64,000 nucleotides of DNA from Mermis nigrescens (Eukaryota > Nematoda > Enoplea > Mermithida > Mermithidae), in assembly GCA_036768485.1 (NCBI GenBank), contig JAVLUZ010000154.1, forward strand, positions 20,054,428 through 20,118,427. Reading direction: 5' to 3'. Of this stretch, positions 12,903-25,100 are shown in pieces. The notes beneath the pieces were generated by a model, which was given only the letters and a program-made list of their open reading frames with translations, was not told where the DNA came from and did no database searches. Position numbers and translations under genes: made by a program. How positions within the stretch are numbered: the stretch's first letter is position 1; every line of letters starts with the position of its first letter.

Positions 12903-13124
12903 TTACGGAGACTTCATATCCTTTGGAACGTTATCCACAATCCCACGCTTTTTGGCCCGGATCTGGCTCCTGGTAAGACTTTCAGCAGCACGGCGGCGCT
13001 GACGATTTCGGCAGCAAATAACGATGCAAAGGACTATTAAAGTTAATAAACCTGCCGCGCCAGCCAAGATAATGTAGAAGAAGTAAGATTGAAGGAATGA
13101 CGAATGCGCTTCGAATAAAGGTAT
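12903..13124 (-). CDS. vWA-PAN-TSP1 gene, last exon (membrane helix, tail)
   Basis: The acceptor TTTATTTTCAG|ATACC is in phase with exon 5. The translation gives a short juxtamembrane piece, a clear helix (FYIILAGAAGLLTLIVLCIV) and a basic tail (CCRNRQRRR, QIRAKKRG) that stops TAA at 12903. The CC at the membrane face could be palmitoylated (inference). Positive charges just after the helix fit a type I orientation. Confidence 0.75.
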   Translation of the reverse strand: MPLFEAHSSFLQSYFFYIILAGAAGLLTLIVLCIVICCRNRQRRRAAESLTRSQIRAKKRGIVDNVPKDMKSP

Positions 13125-16100
13125 CTGAAAATAAATTTTTTCCCCAACCATTTGGCAATTGTAGATATCAGTGTTTTTTGATACGACCCCCGCATAGCAC
13201 TGGTGCTGATGAAATTTTTTCCATCAGCACGGAAGGTTTACATTAGCACACCTACACATCTATAATACGTGTCACGTCAGTGGTACGAGTACATGCCTTT
13301 CGTTTTACTTTACCTAGCTGTCTGAGGACACCATATTCTGCAGATCAAAATTTCGTTCGCGTTGACTTTCGTACAGTAAGATGTCAATAAATCAAAAAAT
13401 TCATGCTAAATCCCAACTTTAGCTCTATAATGTACAATGGATTCAAAAAAGTGAAATACATTGTATACCCATTACTATACATGTAACGGCTCAAAATTTT
13501 GGGAGGGGGTCCCCGGCCATTTTTAGGGAGGAGAGGGGGTGAATGACCAACAATTAATGGTTAGAAACGGCCGAAAACCACCTAAAAAGAGCCAAAAAAT
13601 TCAATTTTTCCTAAAATTAGGGGTCAAAAATTTTCTGCCTTTGGAGGAATGCGGGGGCCAGCCAACTTTGGGTAGAATGACCCCCAACCCCTATGTAATA
13701 TGTCTGCCGTTACAACATCAGTCAGAGATGATAATAAATGAGGCTGCCACATAGACTACTCGAGTTTCCCGCTAGGTATACGAGTATCTCAAGAATTAGG
13801 CTAGGCACTTAAAATTTTTTTAACCGACTGGCAAAAGTCTACAGTAGGATAATATATTTTTAAATTTAATAAAACCCCGTTCGGTAGATGTTGCAAAATA
13901 ATTAAAAGTAGATGTATTGCGAAAAAACAATAATTTTCATAGCGCAGAGTTTTGCGAAGAAAGTCACTGCTGTTTGTGTGTACATATAGCACAAATGCTC
14001 ATTAAAATAAGTAAAACTCTATGTGAGCATGTTAACTAAAATAGAATCATTCCTATTTTAGAGTCTATAGTGGAGCTTGGCACGAAAAAACTGAATTAAG
14101 TTGAAAATTGCAGTCTTTACGAATCTGCGGTGTTTTATTTCGTTACTACAGCTTGACAAGCCTACATTGCAACGAAACTCATATGGAGCTTGTTTTTTGA
14201 CTCTGGAATGTATTATTTACCACTACGCAAAAAAATGAACAAATTGAACGATTGAATAAATGGGGCAAGGAAAGATTTACAGATAGACTCTTGGTCGGAT
14301 TTACATTATTTTTCTCAAAATAAGCACTTAATACATTATTTATCCGGGATTAGAAACAATGCAAAATTAGCATGTCTTACAGACCTTTTCTATCTTGTTT
14401 TAAAAAATTTAGGTGCCTAGCTGCCGTATTTACGGAGCTACGACATTAAACGTTCGCAGTGTTTTTTGGACTTCCCTGTACATACTAATTGAATCTGATA
14501 ACAGGCGCCACTGCGCTTCTGAATCGAAAGTTAAATAAAGATAAAGTAGTTAGTTTTGTTTATAAACAACAGAATACAGTGGAAAGTTGTCACAAAGTTA
14601 TTTTGTGCCTGAAATCTTTAAACATACAGATGAGATAAATACAATCTTTTAGATCGCAGAAAAAATAATTCTGGAATGTTTAAACTGCGCGCGCATGGCT
14701 AAAAAACAATAAGTATCTTCGCTGGAAGCTATGAGAATTACATTTGAAAGTTTTAAAATTGCTTTGCTTTCGCTCGAAAGTCTTCGTATCCGTTAGTACG
14801 CCGTACTAACAGCCAAAATTTTCATTAAGCAACATTCATTAACAAGTTGCTAAAAAAACCTTGGTAGATAACTTATATTTTTCATAACGCATTAATTCCT
14901 AATGCAAAATTATGCTGAAACTTAAATTTTGTCCAGAGTGTTTCTTACACATCGCAAATTCATAAATAGATAATAATAGAAAAGGTATTGCATAAAAAGT
15001 GCGGAAAACAATTATGCATTAAGTGAGACGACTTGCTGAAATTATGCTCATACACAATTAATCAGGTAAACCCTAAGAAATAGTCTATTTTAGGAAATTT
15101 TGTGCTAGCAGACGACTTCAGGTAAGCATAGACTACAAAAATTATAGACATGCGGCGACTTAACATTCATATAGTAAGTAAGGGCTACAGAAAATTTTTT
15201 GTACCAAACGTGTTGTTAGTTTTCCTTGTAAGAGCTGAAAAATGATTTCCCTACACAAGGTTTCGTGCTCGGCTCCGTTGCACAAGCTGTTAGGAGTGTA
15301 GGGTTAGGAGGAGTATGTAAGAGCATAGGTGGGCGCCACCAAAGTTCTGGGGGTGCAAACTTTTTTCAAGGGCAAAAATAGCCTTAAAAATGGTGGTATT
15401 GGGAAAAAGCACCATTTTTCAACGTTTCTCATCGAGCACAATCCATTAGCATCAAAAAATTGCGAAAAGACAGAAACAATTTCAAAAATTGAATTTTGGG
15501 GGCTATTTTGGTTTCTGGGGGTGCATACCCCTAAACCCTCCCCCACGCCCAGGTGTGTGTACAAGTATGTAGGTAAGTATTTAAAGGAAGAATTCCTGTT
15601 GCACAGTTGTAAGGAGATTCGTGAGTGACTGGAGTAAATTTAGAAACAAAAAGGGTTGATGTAAACTAATTCTAGGTGTAAATTTTCTTCCTGTTGTAGA
15701 CCAAATTTAGGAATGTTATATTGTAGGAGTGTTTTACTCCTAGAAATGCACACAATATCTAAGAGCGTTTGTTTTCACGTACAAGACACACTTTGACAAG
15801 TGGGTACACACGTGGGTTCAGGGGTTTGGGGTCTGGGTCTCAAATAAGCGTGGGGTTGAAGGTTTGTAAAAATCAGAAGTTGAAAACCCCCGCAGATTGC
15901 CGTAGACCCCCCATAATTCTAATTTTAGCAACATTTTTGGCGATTTGACACATACTGACCCCCCAAAATCTGGGTGCTATCTATGCACGGTTTGGATCTC
16001 CTCTTATGAGAATCCGGAGGTCCCCCTATATCGATAGACCCCAGGATTAAATTTTTGGTGCTATTTTTGGTAATTTCGCCCCTTAGGACCCACAGAATTC

Positions 16101-19100
16101 GGCTGCTGCCCACCTAAAGTTGGTACCGGTTTCCCACGCGAAAAATAGTAAATTACATGCGCATTCAGAATGTGCCTAGTCTTTTGCAAATTCTCATCTT
16201 CATCGTTTCGAATCTGAATCACACAGCGGCGTGGCGGAATTTCGGGAGGTTTACACCTACGGATTCTGAAAAACACCCAGCAAAAAAAGAAAACTCCCAG
16301 AATTAAATTTTTGGCATGTTTTTTGGGGATTTCTGCAGGTTTGTACTCCCCACACAGAATTTGACTGCTGTCCATGTATGATCGGATCGGATTATGATTT
16401 AAAGTAACAAATGGATTAAATGAGCAATTTAAGTTAACCTTATGAACACTTGTTCTATATTTCATCGACTTTGTGGATGTCGCAGTTGTAGCTGTACTCT
16501 TTGATGTAGTTTCTGAAGGTGGCGTAGAAGTGCACGAAACGTTACATTTCAATGACTTATTATGAGGGCAATCTATGGTGCATAGGCTCGATCCTTGGCC
16601 AGGATTGCGCCGATGTCGCGCGCGATAACCAGTTTGTTTGCAAGAAGGGCATTTGATCCATTCTGTCCAATCTATGTAGCGCATAAAAGATTTTCGATAG
16701 TATTCTGAGATAACAAAACATGTGGATAAAAAGGAATGTAAAAATAAAAACGAAGAGCTACTTCAAGTACCTGATTTTAGAGACGCGTTGCATAAGTCAT
16801 ATTTTTGACCATGTGTACATGTGGCTTCGAAGAATCATAAAAATCATAAAAGAGGAAAATTTTGAAAGTAGAAAGTGAGAAAACAAAGTCACATTTTTCA
16901 AAAAAAACTTTTACAAATATTTTATATAAGAGCAAATCAAGATCGAATCACAATTTTAAAGGAACATTACTAACAATAATTATGAGCACAGTGAGTATAG
17001 GTGCAAAGCTGGCCGATCTGGGGGGTCAGCCGATCTGGGGGTCAAGAATTGAGTTTTTTGGGCTAAAATGAGCTAAAAAACTGGTATAAGTGCTGAAATA
17101 GTGTTAAAACTACGTTATCACACAATTTATGGTCAATTTAGGGCACTTTTGAAGAAAATTATAATTTTTCATCCATTTTTGGCTTTCATTATGCCTCATT
17201 TCCCCCGAAAAATTTCTTTTTTTCCATTCTGGGGTTCAGGCAGGACCCCCTAAACCCCCACGTGCATGTCTGAGTAGGACCATAGTAGCTCCAATAATGC
17301 AAGACATAAGTATTACTTGGCTAATTTCTCTAGATCGACAATATATTTCACCTACAAAAGCATACGAGTATGTGTACGACACGGTAGATTGACGTCCTAA
17401 ACCCAAGGTGCAGAGGAGGCATTCCAAGATAATATGATAGGCACAAATGCATTGAATTATCAGAGTTTTCACACAAATTCTCAAATGAGAGTGCTTTAAT
17501 ATTCAAAAGCACTATTTCAGGCCATTTGGTTTCGATAAAACTGTTTGACTGACTAAAGAAGCATGACATTTGCGGTTCACATCTAATGAAACTTACATTA
17601 TAACGGAGAAGGAAAAAACCAAATAAGACAAATGCACCAATTCATGAATTCACAAGTTCCAGATTCAAAAGTTCATAACATGCACTTTCAACATTTTTTA
17701 AAATTTATAACATGCATCTTTATTTTCGATTGCACCAAAGATTCCAAATGATTTAGGCTTCACAAGTTCATGTCGTTTTTTAAGGTTCATAAGTTCATAA
17801 AAGATTGATTACATCAATTTATTAGTTATTAGGCATAAGAAAGATAAAAAAAACACATATAAACCTTTTTAGCGGTCCATAAGTTCATAAGTTTTTAAAC
17901 TGCTTGCACAAATCCGTAGCAACTAATCCTTTAGAAAGCTTAGCAGACTCATGTACAAAGTTTGCTCGACGAATTTTCAAAAAATCATAAACACAAGCGA
18001 ACACAATGAACCATAAACATTGTGAAAGGATTATCAAATTAACTTTCAAAAAACGCCTATTAATTTAAACCAATATTTGTATTATTTGGCACAAGTCGAA
18101 ATGACTCATGAAATGACACATGATTATAATAAGCAAAATTTCTAAAGGTTCTTTCGGCGTAAGTCAATTTTTGCGACAATGAAATACATACAAACCTTAA
18201 TTGGCGCAGCTGATTCAGTTTTCGAATTTGTTCTGGAATAATAGTGTCAAAAAAGCAATTTAAGAATAAGCCCGAAGACTAGTAATTAACACTTGAGAGT
18301 AAGTTCCAATAAACAATGTGATTATATTTATTTCTACACATTTTCTGCAATGTCTCTTACAATTTAAGCTAAATTTTTGACTTTGTCTACCGCGAGATTA
18401 CCGAATCCATTCTGATGGCTAATATATGCTTACTATAAAATCGGTATAGATACATATACGCCCAGGCGCAGGATACTTGCGAAAATACAGTAATGAGAAG
18501 GTATAATGGAATGTAGATTAATTGAAAAAGGCTTTTGGGTTCATAATGCTAAAAAGTATCGAAAAGCATTAGAGACGCATCGTTTCAAGACGAAAAGATA
18601 GGAGCAGAGTGGGGGAACTAAAGTGATTCGATCTTTAGAGACGTTAAAAAATGCGTAAATAAATAATCATTTTTCCAAGAGGTGCAGCTTTTGTCAATGA
18701 GCACAAATGAATGAAAGCTCTTATTTGTTACGCGAAATAATTTAGACATCACTAGACATTTGTTCAGGTTTATTGTTTCACGATCTAACGCTGTTAGAAA
18801 ACTGCAATTCGCGATGTTTGAAAGCGAGTAAGCTTTGCTTTTGAATTAATACACGATAATTTAGAAAATTACCGCTTTTATCGCGTTTATCTCGACATTT
18901 ATCCAAATTTTTACAGTCGGAGTAGTACTCCAGATCCATCGGGCAACCAATCCCATCGGCTTGGGCCGGCTTAAGTATCGAAATGGTAGATTTACTGACA
19001 CATCTTTCTTTCGCTACATTGTTCTCTGTCTTGATGAGATGGCATTCACTCACTGACTTTATGTATTGGCAATCATGCAACATAGAGCACATGCAAAGGG

Positions 19101-22100
19101 AAAACAGCTTAGCGTCGAAGGATACGGCGCCGTTTTCCAATATAAGTGCAGGCAACATGTGAATTTCCGTCAAACGAATGCTCTATTGGGAGCAAAAAAG
19201 AATAAACTTTCAAGTAGCGCAAAAAGAGTGAACTCTGTTTGCTTTAATTATAGATCAGTTAGAATCACAAAGTTATAAAACTCAGACTTGATTTCAGAAG
19301 GGTTACAGTGGGCCAATTAAACTTGCCTTCTCGACAAATAATCGTGACAACTTCCACAGATCTGAATTGGTTAATTTTCAAAGAGAAATAATGCAACGAG
19401 AACACGAAGCCAAAATGGAACTCTTGAAACAAAAACAAGCGGCAGCTGGGGCCAAAAAGCGATATTATGAAGCTAAATTGCAAAAGCTGTTTCAAACTAG
19501 CAGTTCTGTGTCTAATTTTGATTTTGGAGAAAAACTAACCTTGTCCAGTTTTCCTTCTTACACACAGCTATGAAACAATTTTTATTGAACTATGCTTGTT
19601 TTTCTTTCATGTTAGTACGCAAGCAAATGAATGTGAAGTATATTTGCAAATAAGGCGGTACGGGATTATTTCTACGAGTAGGTCGCATGATACGATCTTG
19701 AACCAAATTTATCAGTTCACGAACTGTTTCTTTTCTTAAGCAATAGCAAATTCGGAACTCTTCGTCATTAAAAGCAATAAATGGATTGATGCTTTCTCTC
19801 ACAGGCCCTTAAATTTGATCCACGTGATTTTGTTCTTATTTCATCTATTCTATCAATGTTGTCGAAAAAATCGAGTAGGTCCATAAACAAACAACGCCGC
19901 AAACAATACAAATGACAGCGCTAAATCGAGCTCTAAACCTGCTTCCAGTAGATATAAAATCTCTATTTAAAAAGGGGTGATTTTTAAATCGATTTAAGCT
20001 AAATCGCCTTTGTGAATACGATTTAACAAGTCGCGACGATTTAAGTGCCCAACTTAAATCGATTTAACGCTAAATCGGTCCTAAGGGCCGTATTCACAAA
20101 GGCGATTTAGCTTAAATCGATTTGAATATCACTCCCTTTTAAATCGAGATTTTAAATCTACTGGGAGCAGGTTTAGAGTTCGATTTAGGGCTGTCTTTTG
20201 TGTTGTTTGCGACATTGTTTGATTATAGAATTACTAGACTTTTTAGACAACTTTGATAGAATATAAGAAATAGAACAGAATCATGTGGATCAAATTCAAC
20301 GGCAAGTGAAAAAACGCAACAATCCATTTATTTCTGACTAGCTGAGCTACCCGGCGTTGTCCGGGCTAAACTTAGGCCTGATAGCTATATGGAATTGAGA
20401 TGTCTCTTGTATTTTTTATTTTTCGGGTTTTGATGTTTTTGGGATATTTCTAAAAAAATTGTTGGTAAAATCATATTTTATTTTTTGGATTCTTTTTAAA
20501 TGTTTTTTGTCAACCACTTTTTTGATCAAATCCACAATTTCGACGTTACAGAATGGTTTTGAAAATTCTTTAGCCAAAATCATATTTTTGATGGTTTGGG
20601 ATGTTTTGGAAAAAATTTTCGATGTTTTAAAAAATTTTTGTTTGTTGTAGCATTTATCTCTAATAGCCATTGCTTTTGAATAGCTTTCCATGTTTTCCAA
20701 TATTGTTGCACTTTGACGAAAGCATTCAAGTAGAAATACAATTTCTCAGTCTCGAAATTTGGTTCCCTTGCATTAGAATGACCCGGCATATTGATTCAAG
20801 ACAATACGGAAAACTTTTCAAAATTACCTGTGTACATATTTTTTGTTTGTTCCTTCATTATCTCTTGTTAAGCAGACAATATTTTTTATGCACTTTAGGT
20901 CGATTTAGTTAAAATATTGTTAAATCGCCTTTGTAAATACGATTTATCCTTAAATCGTCGTTGCCATAAATCGATTTAAATCTTGATTTAGTATAATCGA
21001 TTTAAGACCCTAAATCGATTAAAGCTAAATCGCCTTTGTGAATACGGCCCTAAGATTATAAAATTCGAACTTTTCGAGAGAAATTTTCCTTATTTAAAAA
21101 ATGTCTTTTTGTGGTTGTGCTTGAGTCAAAATTATAAAAAATCGTGCATATCTGGAGGAAAGCGCCGAAAATACGGTGATGTCTCAAGAGCCCCACCAGT
21201 CCCAACAGCCCCACCGTCCCAACAGCCCCACCGTCCCAACAGCCACACCGTCCCAACAGCCCCACCAAAAATCCCAACAGCCCCACCCGTCCCAATAGCC
21301 CCACCAGTCCCAACAGCCCCACCGTCCGAACAGCCCCACCCGTCCCAACAGCCCCACTAGTCCCAACAGATCCACCGTCACAACAGCGCCACTAATAATC
21401 CCAACAGCCCCACCAATCCCAACAGCCCCACCGTCCCAACAGCCCCACCAAAAATCCCAACAGCCCCATCCGTCCCAACAGCCCCACCAGTCCCAACAGC
21501 TCCACCGTCCCAACAGCCCCACTAACAATCCCAACAGCCCCACCAATCCCAACAGCCCCACCAATCCCAACAGCCCCACCAATCCCAACAGCCCCACCAA
21601 TCCCAACAGCCCCACCAATCCCAACAGCCCCACCAATCCCAACAGCCCACCGTCCCAACAACCCCACCGTCCCAACAGCCCCACCGTCCCAACAGCCCCA
21701 AGGTCAAAAAATGGTCTTAAAAGTGGTTGTATGGCGAAAGACACCATTTTTCGACTTTTCTCACCGAGCACTATCCAATGGCATAAAAAAATCGCTAGAA
21801 AAGCAAAAAATTTCAAAATTCCCTCGGGGGTGCATACCCCCCCAAGCCTCCACGCCCATGTGTGGTCTGGACTGCCAGAAAAAAATGAAAAATGTTCTAG
21901 TGAAAAAAGGAAAGATAGGTGTTAAAATTCAATAAAAATCAAGACTTTCACGCTAATCTGCTTCAAAATAGCCAGAAAATGTGGATTAGCGTAGTTTTCA
22001 CGCTATGTTAACATTTATGCCAGTTTTGAGGTCATTTTTGGCTCAAAACTCCTTCTCCAGACCGATCGTGCCGTGCAGCTATGAAGCTATGATTATAACA

Positions 22101-25100
22101 GTGGGGTAGTTGCTACCAAAATTGGCAGCGAAAAAGTCTGGTGGGGTAAAGTGCTAAATATAGAATTCTGGGGGTCTACCATAATTTGGGGGTTAAAAGG
22201 GGCTAAACTCTTAACATCCCCTCCCCGAGCTTATGTGTGGTTGGGACAGTGCGACTGTTGGAACGGTGAGGACTGCTGGAACGGTGGAACTGCTGAAATT
22301 GGTGGGGCTCTTGGGACTAATGGGCTGTTGGGATTATTGGTGGGGCTGTTGGGACGGTGGGCTGTTGGGATTGGTGGGGCTGTTGAGATGGTGGGGCTGT
22401 TGGGATTGGTGGGGCTGTTGGGATTGGTGGGGCTGTTGGGGTTATTCGTGGGGCTGTTGAGACGGTGGGGCTGTTGGGACTGGTGGGGCTGTTTGGGCGG
22501 GTGGGGCTGTTGGGATTTTTGGTGGGGCTGTTGGAACAGTGGGGCTGTTGGGACTGGTGGGGCTCTTGAGACACAATCGAAAATATGAAGATCTCACGTC
22601 AAAGACATGCAATTTTCCATTTTTCCGCGCATTACCTAACCTGCCAACTTTTTTCGGCCAAGGGGGAGGGCAATAGCCCGCCTCCGCCCCCTCCCTAAAT
22701 ACGGCTCTGCACACATATGTGCTTTCCGACACGTCCGATGCAGATCAGTTAGTTGAAAAATCTGCTGATAAAACTAAATTTGTCCATTCGAATTCATGCA
22801 GTTTAAGCATTTGCATGGACCTGCAGGTGAATGTCTAGCTAAGTGGTAATATCTCGACCTGAGCGGCCTACATATGCAAAGGCATTTATATTTAGGCATT
22901 GAAATCTTTGCAACCTTAGTTCTGTGGCCACATCAAGAGTAGGACTAATTAAATCTGTTCTGTGTGTCATTTCAGCGCTAAAAAAAATTCCGACGGATAC
23001 AAGCTATTTTCACGTTCCTAGTGCATTTTTCAAAGGTTTATGCCAGTGATGAAAATAGCAGGAGACGTGTCATGCTGTTCACATAATCCTCATGAAAGGC
23101 AACCAAGTTTACTTAAGCGAAATGCTTTTAAAAGTGTTTTCATTGCACAAAGTACCTTTTTTTAACTTTTGGAGCGTATATTTCTGTGTAGAATTATTTA
23201 GCCCTAAAAATTATTCAAAAATTCCAGAAGTCCAAGTAGAATCATGTCTCACAGTGCACGCCTGAACATGGCTGAAATGTTAATTGAATCGATTACTTTG
23301 TTTGACCCTTCGCCGAATAACCAATCATTCGACGAAAGATACGATTGCGAGCTTTGAGGAAAGAGAACGATTACTTTGCTTCTGTTAGAAGTCCACTTAG
23401 ACAATATTTTTGCTATTTTGCGCTGGTCACTGAATTTCGGTGAATCTTCCGATGTCACAACTGAAATAATTAATTTATAATGAGCACATTTCGTACCTAT
23501 CGCTTGTCAAAGCGTTGAACGATTAATTTATTCAACAAGAAGCTCTAGTTTTCTTAAGCTTAAGCCAGGCTTAATCTGTACCTACATGATGAATTCGGGC
23601 AGCATACAATTTCATAGATGAATGTTTCAGCATTGGTGCTATATTTAAGCCTGAGCTTATTGGATTCGGCTCAAGCTAAGCTTGAACCTAGCTGCCATAG
23701 GCGTAGCCAGGAGGGGTCATTGGGAGCACATGCCCCCGAAAATTTTTGAGAAATTTTATTAATCTTTCTAGCGTAATAATCGTGTCCAGAAAATTGAGTT
23801 CATAAAGGCAAAAACGACAAAATTTTCCGGCGCTTCGCGCCGAATCATTATTATATTTATTGTTATATAGATCCAAGTAGTTTAAAAGCTTGATTTAGCT
23901 AAAATATTCCAGAAATTCACATCACTCTAGTGATTAATTGCTCTGTTTGTTCGTTGAATGAAACTGCGCATGCTTGTTGAGCATAATAGTTAAAGTGCGA
24001 AAATGATTTCATATCAGTTAGTCTGTTCTTTGCTTTGTTTGTCTTTCTTTACAAGGACACATAATCCTATTTTAAATGAAAGGAATGGCCAATTTTTTTG
24101 TTTTTGCGCATTTTATGTTTTCTGAAGTATATTTTTATTAATAAGAAAGCTACAAATGGGCCTGAAAATAGTAAGAACAAAATTTTCATTGATACATCTT
24201 TCTATAACTTATTGGCAGCGACCTCTTGCTGTGCTATATGCTAAACAGGTCGAAAAACGCATTTTAGCTCAGAAATCTTGTACAATGTAGGAGCTCATCA
24301 ATTTTAATTGTTTTTGTGCTTAATTCAGAATCGAGATTTAGCCGATTTTGCGACAATTTTAGCGTTTAAGTGTTTTTTTACAAAATTTTCCGGGGCACTG
24401 CCTTGGACTTCGCTGGGGGGTGGGGGCGCTTGAACGCGCCACCCCAGACCCCAGCTGTAAAATCTCGTCGTACATGTGCAACGAATTTTTTGGGAGGACA
24501 AAAAAGGTAAATGGGTTGAATTTGTAAAACTTTCCGGCGCCGGAATTAGTTTGTCTGTTCTGTATGATTGAAGCGGGAAAAATTGAGTTTAAAGAGCTAA
24601 AACATCAAAATTTTCCGGCGCTTAGTGCCGCTGTTTATTGTTCATTCTTCTTGTAAAACTCCAGCATTGCGTTTAAAAGCCTAAATCAGGTAAAACATCT
24701 TCATACTTAGTTAGTAATTTGCAGGTTAGAAGCTTAAACCGTCAAGATTGTTTTGTACAAATTTGATAATTTTCTGCTCTGACAGAATATTAGTATTCAC
24801 AGAGCTACAAAATGTTAAGGGTGGTAAAAAATTACAAAATTCCTTGTGGCTTTGCGCCACTTATTATTTCCGAACTGCTTGTCAATAAAAAGACCATAGA
24901 TTCTACATGAAAACGGTTAAAATTTCAAAAAATTTCAGCGCATCGCTCCGCTTCACACTTTTTGTATTTTTGATCGTCAGAAACCTATAAATTAGCTAGG
25001 CTACACTACGAAAGGTCGAAAAACTCAGTTTTACTAGGTACATAACGTTACTGGCATTCAATGCAAAAGTAGTCTTAAAAATTTTTGTTCCCCCCAAACC

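Noticed and set aside
16061..16684. 207-codon minus-strand ORF taken as a single exon
   Set aside because: Only 16439-16671 is coding; the rest runs past a donor into MITE-type repeat, and the supposed ATG lies before the acceptor.
21184..21816. 210-codon minus-strand ORF rich in GLLGLVGLLG
   Set aside because: It is the translation of a 17/18-bp minisatellite; several frames stay open for the same reason.
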